Of a stretch of DNA of 64,000 nucleotides, positions 1 through 9,986 are shown one piece after another. The stretch spans positions 1 to 64,000 of the forward strand of contig DATDIL010000035.1 in NCBI GenBank assembly GCA_036521075.1, in the 5' to 3' direction. Source of the DNA: DAIDKA01 sp036521075. Lineage in GTDB: Bacteria; Pseudomonadota; Gammaproteobacteria; Steroidobacterales; Steroidobacteraceae. The notes below the pieces were generated by a model. It was not told where the DNA came from, searched no databases, and was given only the letters and a program-made list of their open reading frames with translations. Both the position numbers and the translations under genes were made by a program. How positions within the stretch are numbered: position 1 is the stretch's first letter; each line of letters begins with the position of its first letter.

Positions 1-1674
1 CGCGACGTCGTGGCCATCGATGCGACGAACGGGGAAACGCTGTGGATGTACCGGCTGGATGAAGGGGAGCGCGGTGCGCTCGCGCCGCGCCGCAATTCCG
101 GTCGCGGCGTTGCCTACTGGCGCAGCAGCCGCCACGGCGAAGGCAGCCGCATTTTCACCATCACGCCCGGCTTTCAGCTCATCGCCCTGGATGCCCTGTC
201 CGGCGTGCCGGTCGCGTCGTTCGGCAAGGCGGGCATCGTCGACCTGAAGGAGGGCTTGCCGCGCGTTGCCGCGGTGCCGAAAACCCCTCCCGGCTCCAGT
301 TCCCCGCCGGTGATCGTCGGCGATGTGGTCGTGGCCGGAGTCTCGTTCTCCGCCGGCGGTGCGCCACCGTCGAAGATTGCCGTGCCGGGATGGATCCGCG
401 GCTACGATGCCCGCACGGGCGCGCTGCTTTGGGCCTTTCACACCGTTCCGCAGCCGGGTGAATTCGGCTCTGAGACCTGGGACGATGACAGCGCCTCCTA
501 CACCGGCAATACCGCGGTGTGGGCGCCGTTCTCAGCGGACCTCGCGCGCGGCCTCGTGTACCTGCCGGTCGAGGCGCCGACCGCCGACTTCTACGGCGGC
601 CACCGCACCGGGAACAATCTTTTCTCGGATGCCCTCGTCTGCATCGATGCGAAGACCGGCAAGCGCATCTGGCATTACCAGATCGTCCATCACGATATCT
701 GGGATTACGATCTGCCGGCCGCACCGGTGCTGGTGGACATCACCGTAAAGAACAAGAAGATTCCGGCGGTCGTCCAGGTCACCAAGATGGGCCTGATCTT
801 CGTGTTCGACCGGGTCACCGGCAAGCCGGTGTGGCCGATTGAAGAGCGTCCCGTGCCGCAGACCGACGTGCCGGGCGAGAAAACTTCGCGCACCCAGCCC
901 TTTCCCACGCGACCCGCACCCTATGAGCCCCAGGGCCTGCGGCGCGAGGATCTCATCGACTTCACGCCCGACCTTAGAGCGCAGGCCGAGGCCATCGTCA
1001 AAGACTATCGGTTTGGGCCGGCGTACATGCCGCCCTCGGTCGTCGTCGACGGCGGGAATCTGGGCACGCTGCTGCGGCCGTGTCTGTCCGGAGGCGCGAA
1101 CTGGCAGGGAGCCGCGGTCGATCCTCAGACGGGGATCTTCTACGTCAGTTCGATCTCATCGGTGTGCCCGATCGGACTGCACGCGGATCCGAAAATCTCC
1201 GACGAGCGCTACGTCGGGGTCTACGGCGAAGGCTTCCCCCATGGCTCCCTGGGCGGACCCGATGGCCTGCCGTTGATCAAACCGCCCTGGGGGCGGATCA
1301 CCGCCATCGATCTGAACTCGGGCGATCACCTGTGGGTAATACCGAACAGCGCGACCCCGGACTGGGCGACGAACAACCCGGCACTGGCGGGCATCAAACT
1401 GCCGCGGACGGGGTCTTTCGATCAGGTGGGGATGCTCGTGACCAAGAGCCTGCTGTTTGCCGGTGAAGGCAGCGGGCTGTATCGTGCCGGCGGCGGCGGC
1501 AACAAGTTCTACGCCTATGACAAGGCCACCGGTGCCATGATCAGCCAGATGACCCTGCCGGCCAATCAGTCAGGCGTACCGATGACCTACGCCGTGTATG
1601 GGCGGCAGTACATCGTCGTTGCCATTGGTGCGAAAGACCATCCCGGCGAACTCGTTGCCCTGACACTGCCCTGA
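1..1674 (+). CDS. PQQ-dependent (quinoprotein) dehydrogenase, 5'-truncated by the window edge
   Basis: Periplasmic quinoprotein of the membrane glucose/quinate dehydrogenase type, which oxidises a sugar or alcohol and passes electrons to quinone. The reading frame is open from base 1 and the in-frame GTG at 10 lies inside the protein, so the N-terminus is missing. Visible are repeated beta-propeller (tryptophan-docking) blades such as AIDATNGETLWMYR, CIDAKTGKRIWHYQ and VFDRVTGKPVWPIE, the conserved HHDIWDYDLP segment, and a final blade with GNKFYAYDKATGA. No CxxCH haem motif is seen in the visible part. The substrate cannot be read from sequence. The family is secure; the specific activity is not. 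Confidence 0.88.
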   Translation, partial: RDVVAIDATNGETLWMYRLDEGERGALAPRRNSGRGVAYWRSSRHGEGSRIFTITPGFQLIALDALSGVPVASFGKAGIVDLKEGLPRVAAVPKTPPGSSSPPVIVGDVVVAGVSFSAGGAPPSKIAVPGWIRGYDARTGALLWAFHTVPQPGEFGSETWDDDSASYTGNTAVWAPFSADLARGLVYLPVEAPTADFYGGHRTGNNLFSDALVCIDAKTGKRIWHYQIVHHDIWDYDLPAAPVLVDITVKNKKIPAVVQVTKMGLIFVFDRVTGKPVWPIEERPVPQTDVPGEKTSRTQPFPTRPAPYEPQGLRREDLIDFTPDLRAQAEAIVKDYRFGPAYMPPSVVVDGGNLGTLLRPCLSGGANWQGAAVDPQTGIFYVSSISSVCPIGLHADPKISDERYVGVYGEGFPHGSLGGPDGLPLIKPPWGRITAIDLNSGDHLWVIPNSATPDWATNNPALAGIKLPRTGSFDQVGMLVTKSLLFAGEGSGLYRAGGGGNKFYAYDKATGAMISQMTLPANQSGVPMTYAVYGRQYIVVAIGAKDHPGELVALTLP

Positions 1675-1691
1675 CGTGTTACCCGGTCGGC

Positions 1692-2024
1692 TCATCGTGA
1701 CGATGCCATACCCCCCGCTCCGGGCATGCCGGTCGCCGTGGCCATGGCGCCATGCGCCTGGACACTGTCGAGGAAATTCTGGGTATTCTCCTGGCTGGCC
1801 TTCAACTGCTGCGCCGTATAGCAGATCTTGGTGCGCGTGACACGCGAGCCGGTGTCCACGTCGTTGCGACAGTAACGCTCCACGCCGTCCTGCGTCACCA
1901 CGCGCTGATAGCCGTAGGGAATGTCGACTTTCCCCGTCGGCGGCGCCGGCGCCGGAGTTTCGGTTGCACACGCAGCCAGCGCCGCGGCACTCGCAATGAT
2001 GAAGAACGGGTTGATGCGTCGCAT
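1692..2024 (-). CDS. Small lipoprotein, tandem paralogue A
   Basis: Unrecognised 110-residue lipoprotein. It starts MRRINPFFIIASAAALAAC, a type II signal peptide with lipobox LAAC (Cys19), followed by a Pro/Ala-rich spacer. The mature part has two further cysteines (RYCRND and KICYTA), possibly a disulfide. The C-terminus reads SVQAHGAMATATGMPGAG. The next gene (2060-2410) is clearly related over the full length, so the two are tandem duplicates 35 bp apart. The function is unknown and no catalytic motif is visible. The protein converges on the PQQ dehydrogenase. Confidence 0.7.
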   Translation of the reverse strand: MRRINPFFIIASAAALAACATETPAPAPPTGKVDIPYGYQRVVTQDGVERYCRNDVDTGSRVTRTKICYTAQQLKASQENTQNFLDSVQAHGAMATATGMPGAGGMASSR

Positions 2025-2059
2025 GCGAACTGCCGGTAGCTTTACCCGGGTCGGATCGG

Positions 2060-2410
2060 CTAATGCCCCGCCCCGGGCGTGCCAGTCGCCGTGGCCATGG
2101 AGCCATGTCCCTGCACAGCGTCGATGAACTGCTGGCTATTTTGCTGGATCCGCTGCAGCTCGTCCGCCGTGTAGCATTTTTCTCCTTCATGCTCGGTGCG
2201 CGAGCCCGTCACCAAATCATTTCTGCAGAACATCTCCCCCCGGCCTTCGATCACCTTGCGCTGATAGCCGTAGGTGTTCAACCCCGGGTGCGCCGTAGCC
2301 GGTACGAGCGCAAGCTCATGACTCGCCGGTGCAGGCGCCGGCGCCTGGGTTGCACAGGCAACAAGTGCCGCCGCACCCGCGAGAATGAAGAAACTGTTGA
2401 CCTGTCTCAT
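2060..2410 (-). CDS. Small lipoprotein, tandem paralogue B
   Basis: Unrecognised lipoprotein of 116 residues. I start it at the ATG at 2410 (MRQVNSFFILAGAAALVAC), because a good ribosome site (GGGAG) lies 7 bases upstream and this gives a proper lipobox (LVAC); the longer frame to 2446 would bury the signal peptide. It shares with its neighbour the YGYQR segment, a Cys-Arg-Asn-Asp segment, CYTA-L and a C-terminal VQ-HG-MATATGTPGAG. It is probably transcribed before 1692-2024 in the same unit. The function is unknown. Confidence 0.7.
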   Translation of the reverse strand: MRQVNSFFILAGAAALVACATQAPAPAPASHELALVPATAHPGLNTYGYQRKVIEGRGEMFCRNDLVTGSRTEHEGEKCYTADELQRIQQNSQQFIDAVQGHGSMATATGTPGAGH

Positions 2411-2633
2411 GACGAACTCCCATGTGCGTGATTCGTGCCACGCCAATAGTAGCGCACCATCGAGAGTAAGCGCCCCCGCGCCAGCAATTGGCGCGTACCC
2501 GGCGCCTGATGAACTATTGTTAACCTATCCGACGCCAGCGCCCAGCCTCAGCGTCGGCCGCGATCGAGTAACCGGAAGGGATACAAGCCCCTCACTGCTA
2601 CTATCCGGCATGGCCTTGGCTTGAGTCGCGCCC

Positions 2634-3542
2634 ATGCCGCACCGAAATTCGCCCAATTTCTTCGCCGGACCCTATATCGACCGACGCTCCGAAGTGCGCG
2701 AGGACGCGGCTGCCCTGGAGGCGATCGGCGCCGACCGGACGACCCGCTATGTCTTGTCGGTGGGCGGACAGCACCTGCTGCACGCCGCCGAAGCAACGAG
2801 CTTCGCCCGGATTGCCTTTCTTGGCGGTGAACACCCCATTGTCCGGGACGCCGACGAAGCATCCCGGGTCCTGCTGGGCCAGTTTCAGGACGCCTGGTGC
2901 ATCCTGATCGATCTGCCCGCCGGCTCGCCCGTCCTCCTGCCGGCGGCGACCGAGCTTGCCGAGTTGCGGCCGCTGGCCGCCATCCTGCCGGCTCCCGAAT
3001 CGGCCCTGCTCGCGTATGCCCGAGGCATCTCCCTGTGGCGGGCCCGGCAGCGTTTCTGCGGCGTGTGCGGACAGCCAACGCGGCCGATGCGCGGCGGCCA
3101 TGTGTTGCGCTGCACACATCCCCAGACACCGCATGACTTTTTCCCGCGGCTCGACCCCGCGATCATTGTTCTGGTGACCGACGAGGATCGGGCATTGCTC
3201 GGTCGGCAGGCCAGCTGGCCGGCTGGGCGCTACTCGACCATCGCCGGTTTCGTCGAACCCGGCGAGAGCCTCGAAGATGCGGTGGTACGCGAAGTTCGCG
3301 AGGAGACCGGCGTCGATGTGGATGAGGTTCACTACCACTCTTCCCAGCCCTGGCCGTTTCCTGCCTCACTGATGCTGGGCTTCCGGGCCACGGCCGGCGC
3401 GCAACGCGAAATCCAGCGCGGCAGCGAACTTGCGGACGTGCAATGGTTCGGGCGCGCCGACCTGTTGGCCGGAAAAATCCTGCTGCCACCACCGCAAGCC
3501 ATAGCCCGACGGCTGATCGGCGCCTGGCTCGAAGAGCTTTAG
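2634..3542 (+). CDS. nudC: NADH pyrophosphatase / NAD-cap decapping hydrolase NudC
   Basis: Nudix hydrolase that cleaves NAD(H) to NMN(H) and AMP and removes NAD caps from RNA in the family. The 302-residue length is slightly longer than E. coli NudC. The central zinc ribbon is visible (CGVCGQ at about 142, with a second Cys in VLRCTHP). The Nudix box follows at about 205-227 (GFVEPGESLEDAVVREVREE), then the diagnostic SQPWPFPAS motif at about 236 that separates NudC from other Nudix enzymes. The NRDE gene begins 9 bp downstream, so the two are probably cotranscribed. Confidence 0.95.
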   Translation: MPHRNSPNFFAGPYIDRRSEVREDAAALEAIGADRTTRYVLSVGGQHLLHAAEATSFARIAFLGGEHPIVRDADEASRVLLGQFQDAWCILIDLPAGSPVLLPAATELAELRPLAAILPAPESALLAYARGISLWRARQRFCGVCGQPTRPMRGGHVLRCTHPQTPHDFFPRLDPAIIVLVTDEDRALLGRQASWPAGRYSTIAGFVEPGESLEDAVVREVREETGVDVDEVHYHSSQPWPFPASLMLGFRATAGAQREIQRGSELADVQWFGRADLLAGKILLPPPQAIARRLIGAWLEEL

Positions 3543-3551
3543 GCCTAAAAA

Positions 3552-4382
3552 ATGTGTCTTCTGGTGCTGGCCTGGCAAGCTCATCCGCGCTATCGGCTGA
3601 TCGTCGCCGCGAACCGCGATGAGTTCCATGCGCGGCCCACGGCGCCCATGGCGCTGTGGCAGGATGCGCCCCGGATCCTTGCCGGCCGCGACCTGTCGGC
3701 CCAGGGCACGTGGCTGGCGCTGGATCGCGAACGCCGCTTCGGCATCGTCACCAACTTTCGCGACGTGCAGCCGGCTCGCCCCGACGCGCCCAGCCGCGGC
3801 GGCCTGATCCCCGACTGGCTGGCACAGCGGTCGAATCCCGCGATGTTTCTCGGGCAGCGGGAACCGGACGCACCGCGGTATGCCGGCTTCAATCTGCTGC
3901 TCAATGATGCGAACAGCCTCTGGTACGCCTCGAATCGCGCGCCGCGCTTTGCGCGCGCCCTTGCGCCCGGGATCTATGGCCTGAGCAACCTACTGCTTGA
4001 TACGCCCTGGCCAAAGCTCACCCGCGTGCGCGCGACATTCACCGGCTGGCTGTCGGAGCAGATCGCCGCTACGTTCGCACGCCACGCAGCCCCCGGGACT
4101 GAGGCCTGCGAACGACTGTTCGGCATGCTTGCCGACCGCAGGCGCAGCCGGCCGGCTACGCCTGATGAGGCCTACCCCCTGGCGCCGGAATGGGCGGAAA
4201 TTCTCTCTGCACCCTTCGTCGTGCATCCCGTGTTCGGCACCCGGTGTTCGACGCTGGCGATGATCGGTTACGACGGTTGTGCGTACCTGGAGGAACGGCG
4301 CTTCGATACCGACGGCACGATGAGCGGGCACAGCCGCTGGAGCCTCGGTCCGGGTGAGTGGCCCGCGGCAGCTGATGCGTAG
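3552..4382 (+). CDS. NRDE family protein (TANGO2-like)
   Basis: 276-residue member of the NRDE/TANGO2 family, named for the Asn-Arg-Asp-Glu motif seen here in AANRDEFHARP near residue 20. It starts with MCLLVLAWQ, so Cys2 becomes N-terminal after Met removal, which in the Ntn-hydrolase-like fold of this family would sit at the presumed active site (inference). The biochemical role of bacterial members is not established. The frame overlaps the start of tamA by a few codons, suggesting translational coupling. Confidence 0.85.
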   Translation: MCLLVLAWQAHPRYRLIVAANRDEFHARPTAPMALWQDAPRILAGRDLSAQGTWLALDRERRFGIVTNFRDVQPARPDAPSRGGLIPDWLAQRSNPAMFLGQREPDAPRYAGFNLLLNDANSLWYASNRAPRFARALAPGIYGLSNLLLDTPWPKLTRVRATFTGWLSEQIAATFARHAAPGTEACERLFGMLADRRRSRPATPDEAYPLAPEWAEILSAPFVVHPVFGTRCSTLAMIGYDGCAYLEERRFDTDGTMSGHSRWSLGPGEWPAAADA

Positions 4383-6165
4383 CGTCTGGTTCGCGCCCTG
4401 CGTACTGCTGTGCATGTTGGTCAGCCAGCGGGCCGCAGCCGCGGTCGATCTGACCATCCGCGGCGTAAACGATCCGCTACGCAGCAATGTCCTCGCGTAC
4501 CTGAGTCTCGCGCGCTACAAGGATCGTGACCTCGATGCGACCATGGTGCAGCGGCTGCGTGAACGGATCGACCGGGAAGTGCGCGAGGCATTGCGCCCCT
4601 TCGGCTACTACGCTCCCCTCATCAGCTCCGATGTGACGCGCAAGGAGCCGGGCAAGGACAAGAACAACTGGCGCGTCGAGGTGCATATCGATCCGGGCCT
4701 GCCCGTGCGGATGACGGCGGTCAGCATCCGCGTCACCGGTGAGGGCAGCAGCGACCCGCGCTTCACCCGCATCATCAAAGAGGCGGCACTGCATGTCGGG
4801 GATCAGCTCAACCACGCCGCATACGATCACATCAAGAGCGAACTGCAGGACACGGCGGGCACCTACGGCTACCTGGACGCGCGGCTCACGCGCAGCGAAC
4901 TGAAAGTGGATCCGGCCAAACAGGCCGCCACCGCGGATCTGGAACTGGCAACCGGTCCGCGCTACCGGTTCGGGGCGACCACGATCGACCAGCGCGTCAT
5001 CGATGTCGCACTCGTGAAGCGCTACATCCGCTATCACGAAGGGGATCCCTTTGACCTGGGCGAACTGCTGCATACGCAGTTCGCGCTCGATGACAGCCAG
5101 TATTTTGCCGCCGTGGAGGTGAAGACCGGTGAACCGGACCGCGTGAATCATCTCGTGCCCGTGAGCATCACGGCGCAGCCCGGCAAGCGCGACCGCTACC
5201 AGTTCGGCGCCGGTTATGGCACGGACACCGGGCCGCGCGGCATCTTCGTGTGGGATCGGCGCCTCGTCAATGGCAGCGGCCATCACTTCGACACGCAGCT
5301 GGAAGCCTCCGCCAAGATCCAGCAGCTGCAGTCACAGTACATCGTGCCGATCGGCGATCCCGCGCTCGAACACTTCGCCTTGGGCGCCGCCATCCAGCAA
5401 ACCATTCCCGGCGACCTCAACAACAAGGACTTCTCGCTCGGTCCAAGCGTCACCCTGGTGCGGGACCGCTGGCAATACGTGTGGGCCGTGACGCCCACCT
5501 ACTCGGTGACCAGCGATGGCTACACCGTGCTGCGTGACCGGCTGGTGGTGCCCAGCCTCACCATCGCCTCGGTGCCGCGCGGCTACCTCGGCGAAGCCCT
5601 GTTCGAACGCGGTCTGCAGGTCGAGATCCGCGGTGCGGCCCAGCCGCTTGGCTCCAGCGTGAGCTTCCTGCAGCTGCATGCCACGGATGAGCGCGTATTC
5701 CCGATTGCCAGCGGCTGGCACCTGCTGCTACGTGGGGAACTTGGCACCACACTGGTCTCGCACGTAGCGCAACTGCCCGGATCATTCCGCTTCTTCGCCG
5801 GCGGCGATGAAAGCGTGCGCGGCTTCGGTTATGACGATCTGTCACCGATCGTGACCTACCGCAATGCCAACGGCACCTTTACCGATGTCAAAGTCGGCGG
5901 CCGCGACGTCATCACCGGCAGCGCCGAGGTCATTCGCGACCTGCCGCGCAACCTCGGCGTGTCCGTATTCTCGGACTTCGGCAATGCCTTCGACACGTTT
6001 GGTCACTCACCAAATCCAGCGTACCCTCATTTCATGGAGTACTCAGTCGGAGTGGGCTTGCGCTGGCGTTTGCCGGTCCTGACGTTCGGCGTCGACGTGG
6101 CCGAACCGATTTCCCGGCCCGGGGCGGGACCGCGTTTCGACATCAACTTCTCACCGAAGCTGTAG
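4375..6165 (+). CDS. tamA: Autotransporter/outer membrane assembly protein TamA
   Basis: Omp85-family outer membrane protein that works with TamB to insert or supply outer-membrane components. I prefer the ATG at 4375 (signal peptide MRSVWFAPCVLLCMLVS, cleavage after RAAAA); a GTG at 4354 is possible. Three POTRA-like repeats cover about residues 20-255, followed by the 16-strand barrel with the GAGYGTDTGPRG segment and the FFAGGDESVRGFGY motif (the VRGF signature of Omp85 L6 loops). The C-terminus reads RFDINFSPKL. The start overlaps the NRDE gene, and tamB begins directly after the stop. Confidence 0.93.
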   Translation: MRSVWFAPCVLLCMLVSQRAAAAVDLTIRGVNDPLRSNVLAYLSLARYKDRDLDATMVQRLRERIDREVREALRPFGYYAPLISSDVTRKEPGKDKNNWRVEVHIDPGLPVRMTAVSIRVTGEGSSDPRFTRIIKEAALHVGDQLNHAAYDHIKSELQDTAGTYGYLDARLTRSELKVDPAKQAATADLELATGPRYRFGATTIDQRVIDVALVKRYIRYHEGDPFDLGELLHTQFALDDSQYFAAVEVKTGEPDRVNHLVPVSITAQPGKRDRYQFGAGYGTDTGPRGIFVWDRRLVNGSGHHFDTQLEASAKIQQLQSQYIVPIGDPALEHFALGAAIQQTIPGDLNNKDFSLGPSVTLVRDRWQYVWAVTPTYSVTSDGYTVLRDRLVVPSLTIASVPRGYLGEALFERGLQVEIRGAAQPLGSSVSFLQLHATDERVFPIASGWHLLLRGELGTTLVSHVAQLPGSFRFFAGGDESVRGFGYDDLSPIVTYRNANGTFTDVKVGGRDVITGSAEVIRDLPRNLGVSVFSDFGNAFDTFGHSPNPAYPHFMEYSVGVGLRWRLPVLTFGVDVAEPISRPGAGPRFDINFSPKL

Positions 6166-9100
6166 ATGCGCGCGTGGCTAATCGGGCTGCTCGCCGGCCT
6201 CATCGTCACGGCGCTGGCAGCACCCGTGGCGTTGTCCTGGTTCGTGCTCTACACCGAGCCCGGCGTGAATCTGCTGGTGCGCCACCTGCCCCGGCGCATC
6301 GCCCACGCCGAAGTGCAGCTGCACGGGGTCCGGGGCAGCGTCGCGCATGGGCTGCATATCGATCAGCTGCTGATCCATCATCGCCGCGTCAACTTGACTT
6401 TCGATGACATCAACCTGACGCTGGATCTGGCGCCGGCGCTGCTGCAGACCCTGCATGCCCGCAAGCTCGACATCGGCAACCTGCGCATCGAGGTCATCCG
6501 GCGTACCGGGCCGTACGTGCCGACGCCGCTGCACTTCCTGCCGCGCTGGCTGAATGTCCGCATCGATGCACTGCATATCGCGCGCGGCACGCTGGTGCTG
6601 CCCAGTGGCAGACAGCTCGAAGCCGCGGAGCTGCGCACGCATGGTGTCGTGCGACCGCGCACGGCGCGCTATTTCGACGCGGTGATGCGTTCCGGTGCGA
6701 TCGCGTACACCTCGCGCCAGGGCCTGCTGCGGGCCGCGATGACGCTCGGCGTCAGCGCCGACCTCGAGGTCAACTACGACGCGCCCCGCGCCGTTGCCTG
6801 GCGGGTGCGGATGCACGGCGACGGGGATCTGAAATCGCTGCCCTTCAGCGCGCAGATCGCGGCGCCCTTCCAAGGCACCTTCAACGGCCGAGGAGTTGAT
6901 CTGACCACCGCGTGGCACTTCGAGGGGCAAGCCGATGTGACCCACATGGCCCTCGATACCTGGGGTGGCAGTCCCCGCATCGGCAACGCCCATGGTCAGC
7001 TCGCCGTGCACCTGGACGAGCACGGCTTCACGGCCGCCGGGCCGGTCGTTCCCGAGGTCCTCGATGCCGGCGTCTTCGACGCACGGGTGCGCGGTGTCTA
7101 TGCCCATCGCATCATCACCCTGCACGAGGTCACGGCCACGCATCGGGCCTCGGGCATGCATCTCGCGGCGGCCGGCACGGTGGGCATCGAGCCGGACGGT
7201 CCACGCCTGGACTTAAGTGGCGCATGGTCGCATCTGGCCTGGCCCCTGGCGCACACCCCCTTGCTGCACAGTGATGCCGGTCAATTTGCGATTACGGGAA
7301 CATGGCCGTATTCCTTCCACGCTCACGCGGACCTGGCTGTCGCCCGAGTGCCTGCGCTGGCCGTCGCGGTCGACGCGGCGCTGTATCGCGAACACATCCG
7401 GATCAGGACGGCCACCGTGACGGGCCGCGCCGTGCCGCTCGGCACTGTGACCTTCGCCGGCGAAGTTCACTGGTTGCCCCATCCCAGCTGGTCGGCCACC
7501 GGTACCGCCAGCGACATCAACCCCGCCGCCTTTGCCAGCATCGCGGCCGGTCGACTGACTTTTGGATTTGCGGCGACCGGCGCCGGTTTGCGCGCCACCG
7601 ACCCCTTCAGCGTGCAGGTGCAGAACCTCAGCGGCGTCATGCACAAGCTGCCGGCGCGCGCTTCGGGCCGCCTGGCGCACGCCGCGGGCGTGTGGCAACT
7701 CGACGGGATTCACGCGCAGCTGGCCGGAACCACTCTCACCCTCGACGGCACGCTCAGTGACCGCGTCGACCTGAAGTTTGATGTCCGCTCGCCGGATCTG
7801 GCGCTGGTACTGCCGGGCCTCAATGGCCACATCAGCGGCAACGGCGAGCTGCATGGGGCCTGGCGCGACCCTGCCGTACAGGCCACGGTAAGTGCCGGCG
7901 CACTGCGGTTCCAGCAAGTCGCACTGGATGACATCGCCGCCCGCCTGGACTTCGATCCGCAGCGCACGGGGCCTTCACATGTCGATCTGCACGCCCGGGG
8001 CCTGACGCTCGGCACGCGGACCATCGATGACCTGCGCTTGAAACTTGACGGCGCGGAGCGCAGTCACGACCTCGATCTGCATGTCGCGGCACGTGATTTC
8101 AGCCTCAAGGCCCATGGCAACGCTGTCTTCAACAATGGTGCGTGGCAGGCGATGCTGCGCCAGATGAGCGTGGTCGGCAGTGATGCGCTCAACCTGACCC
8201 TTGAAGCACCCGCGGCGGTGAGCCTGTCCGCCGCGCAGGTCCACGTGGACAACCTGTGTCTGAAGGGTTCGCCGGCGCATCTGTGCGCGGGGGGTGACTG
8301 GACGCCGGCGAAATGGTCACTGCAGGCTTCGGCCACCGAGTTGCCCATGCAGACGCTGACGGCGGGCCAGTCGGGCAATGTGGACTACCGCGGCGTCATC
8401 GGCATGTCCCTGAAGCTCTTCGGCAGCGGCCTAGGTCCGGCGCAGGGAACACTCACCGCCCGGCTCGCCGGCGCGCAATTGCGCCACCGGCTCGCCGGCG
8501 GCAAGATCGAGATCACCACTTTCGGAGATGGGGATGTGCAGGTCACCGCGACGCCGGCGAATGTCACGGCGCAGCTGAGCATGGACGCGGGGCCCCAGGG
8601 TTCGATCAAAGGCCAGCTGGTGGCGACGCGCGACGGGCACGCCTGGCGCGAGCTGCCCCTCAACGGCTCCATCGCGCTGCAGAGCGCGCAGCTTGATTTC
8701 GTGCCGCTATATGTGCCGCAGATCGATCGGGCCGCCGGCCGGCTCCTCGCCAATTTGAACATTGCCGGTACGATCGCAACGCCGTTGCTCAGCGGCTCGC
8801 TGTCACTGGCCGACGGGGAGCTTGACCTTTATCAGATCAACATGGCGATGCGCCAGGCAGAATTCAAAGCCACGTTGCAGAGCAATCGGCTCGACTTCGA
8901 CGGCGGGGCGCAGTTCGGCGCAGGGCATGCGACCGTGCGCGGTGGCCTGGAATGGCGCGAAGGAGTGCCCCATGGCGAACTGACGTTGAGCGGCGCGCAA
9001 CTGCGTGTCGCCGATGTCCCGGAGGCGCAGATCGATGCCTCGCCGAACCTGACCTTCCATATCGACGGCACGCAAATCGGCGTCACCGGCGAGGTCAGGA

Positions 9101-9936
9101 TTCCGCGCGCGCGCATTGCGCCGGCGGATCTGCGGCACGCGGTGCTGGCCTCCTCCGATGAGGTGATCATCAGCAGCACCAATCCGGAATCAACGGACCA
9201 CTACGATGTCACCACCGATGTGACCATGACGCTGGGCGATGACGTCACCGTCGAAGGCCTCGGCCTGAAGGCGCGACTGAGCGGCAAGATCACCGAACAC
9301 GCCGCGAGCAACGACCAGGTCACGCATGCCTCGGGTGAATTGAATGTCGCGACCGGTGACTACACCGCCTTTGGCCGCAAGCTGCAGATCGAACACGGCC
9401 GCCTGATCTTCAGCGGCGGACCGATCGGTGATCCGGGCGTCGATGTGCGCGCGGTCAAACACTTCGATGATCCGGAGGCGGGGGCGACCCTCGCCGGGAT
9501 CAACGTCCGTGGCACGTTACGCCAGCCGCAGCTGTCGTTCTTCTCCGAGCCATCCCTGCCGCAGCAGCAGATCGTCGCGCTGCTGCTGGCCGGCGGTGGA
9601 CTGGTCGGCAATCAGAGCGCCGGCGTCGCCGGTACCAACGCCACGCGCGGAGCCACCAACAACGAACTGCTGGGACAGGGTGCCGCCATCCTCGGCCAGC
9701 AGCTCGGCTCGCATATCGGGATCACGGATGTGGGCGTCGAATCGAACTTCTATAACGAGACTTCGCTGGTACTCGGTCGCTACCTGTCGCCGCGGTTGTA
9801 CGTGAGCTACGGATTGGGGCTGACCGAAACGCTGAATACCGTGAAGCTGCGCTATACATTAGGCGATCATTGGACGATCCGTACCGAAGCCGGGCAGATC
9901 GGCGGTGCGGACCTGGTCTACACGCTGGATAAGTAG
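6166..9936 (+). CDS. tamB: Translocation and assembly module subunit TamB
   Basis: 1256-residue inner-membrane-anchored AsmA-like protein that spans the periplasm as a beta-groove and partners TamA; family members also move phospholipids to the outer membrane. The N-terminus has one membrane segment (LIGLLAGLIVTALAAPVALSWF). The long beta-rich middle is followed by the conserved C-terminal TamB (DUF490) domain, with QQQIVALLLAGGG and a final LGDHWTIRTEAGQIGGADLVYTLDK-type end. The ATG directly abuts the tamA stop codon (no spacer), a strong sign of translational coupling. Length and position match the family. Confidence 0.95.
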   Translation: MRAWLIGLLAGLIVTALAAPVALSWFVLYTEPGVNLLVRHLPRRIAHAEVQLHGVRGSVAHGLHIDQLLIHHRRVNLTFDDINLTLDLAPALLQTLHARKLDIGNLRIEVIRRTGPYVPTPLHFLPRWLNVRIDALHIARGTLVLPSGRQLEAAELRTHGVVRPRTARYFDAVMRSGAIAYTSRQGLLRAAMTLGVSADLEVNYDAPRAVAWRVRMHGDGDLKSLPFSAQIAAPFQGTFNGRGVDLTTAWHFEGQADVTHMALDTWGGSPRIGNAHGQLAVHLDEHGFTAAGPVVPEVLDAGVFDARVRGVYAHRIITLHEVTATHRASGMHLAAAGTVGIEPDGPRLDLSGAWSHLAWPLAHTPLLHSDAGQFAITGTWPYSFHAHADLAVARVPALAVAVDAALYREHIRIRTATVTGRAVPLGTVTFAGEVHWLPHPSWSATGTASDINPAAFASIAAGRLTFGFAATGAGLRATDPFSVQVQNLSGVMHKLPARASGRLAHAAGVWQLDGIHAQLAGTTLTLDGTLSDRVDLKFDVRSPDLALVLPGLNGHISGNGELHGAWRDPAVQATVSAGALRFQQVALDDIAARLDFDPQRTGPSHVDLHARGLTLGTRTIDDLRLKLDGAERSHDLDLHVAARDFSLKAHGNAVFNNGAWQAMLRQMSVVGSDALNLTLEAPAAVSLSAAQVHVDNLCLKGSPAHLCAGGDWTPAKWSLQASATELPMQTLTAGQSGNVDYRGVIGMSLKLFGSGLGPAQGTLTARLAGAQLRHRLAGGKIEITTFGDGDVQVTATPANVTAQLSMDAGPQGSIKGQLVATRDGHAWRELPLNGSIALQSAQLDFVPLYVPQIDRAAGRLLANLNIAGTIATPLLSGSLSLADGELDLYQINMAMRQAEFKATLQSNRLDFDGGAQFGAGHATVRGGLEWREGVPHGELTLSGAQLRVADVPEAQIDASPNLTFHIDGTQIGVTGEVRIPRARIAPADLRHAVLASSDEVIISSTNPESTDHYDVTTDVTMTLGDDVTVEGLGLKARLSGKITEHAASNDQVTHASGELNVATGDYTAFGRKLQIEHGRLIFSGGPIGDPGVDVRAVKHFDDPEAGATLAGINVRGTLRQPQLSFFSEPSLPQQQIVALLLAGGGLVGNQSAGVAGTNATRGATNNELLGQGAAILGQQLGSHIGITDVGVESNFYNETSLVLGRYLSPRLYVSYGLGLTETLNTVKLRYTLGDHWTIRTEAGQIGGADLVYTLDK

Positions 9937-9986
9937 CGCCACACGAACCCATCGCGATACTGTGTCCACCATGGAGGTTCCTGTTC

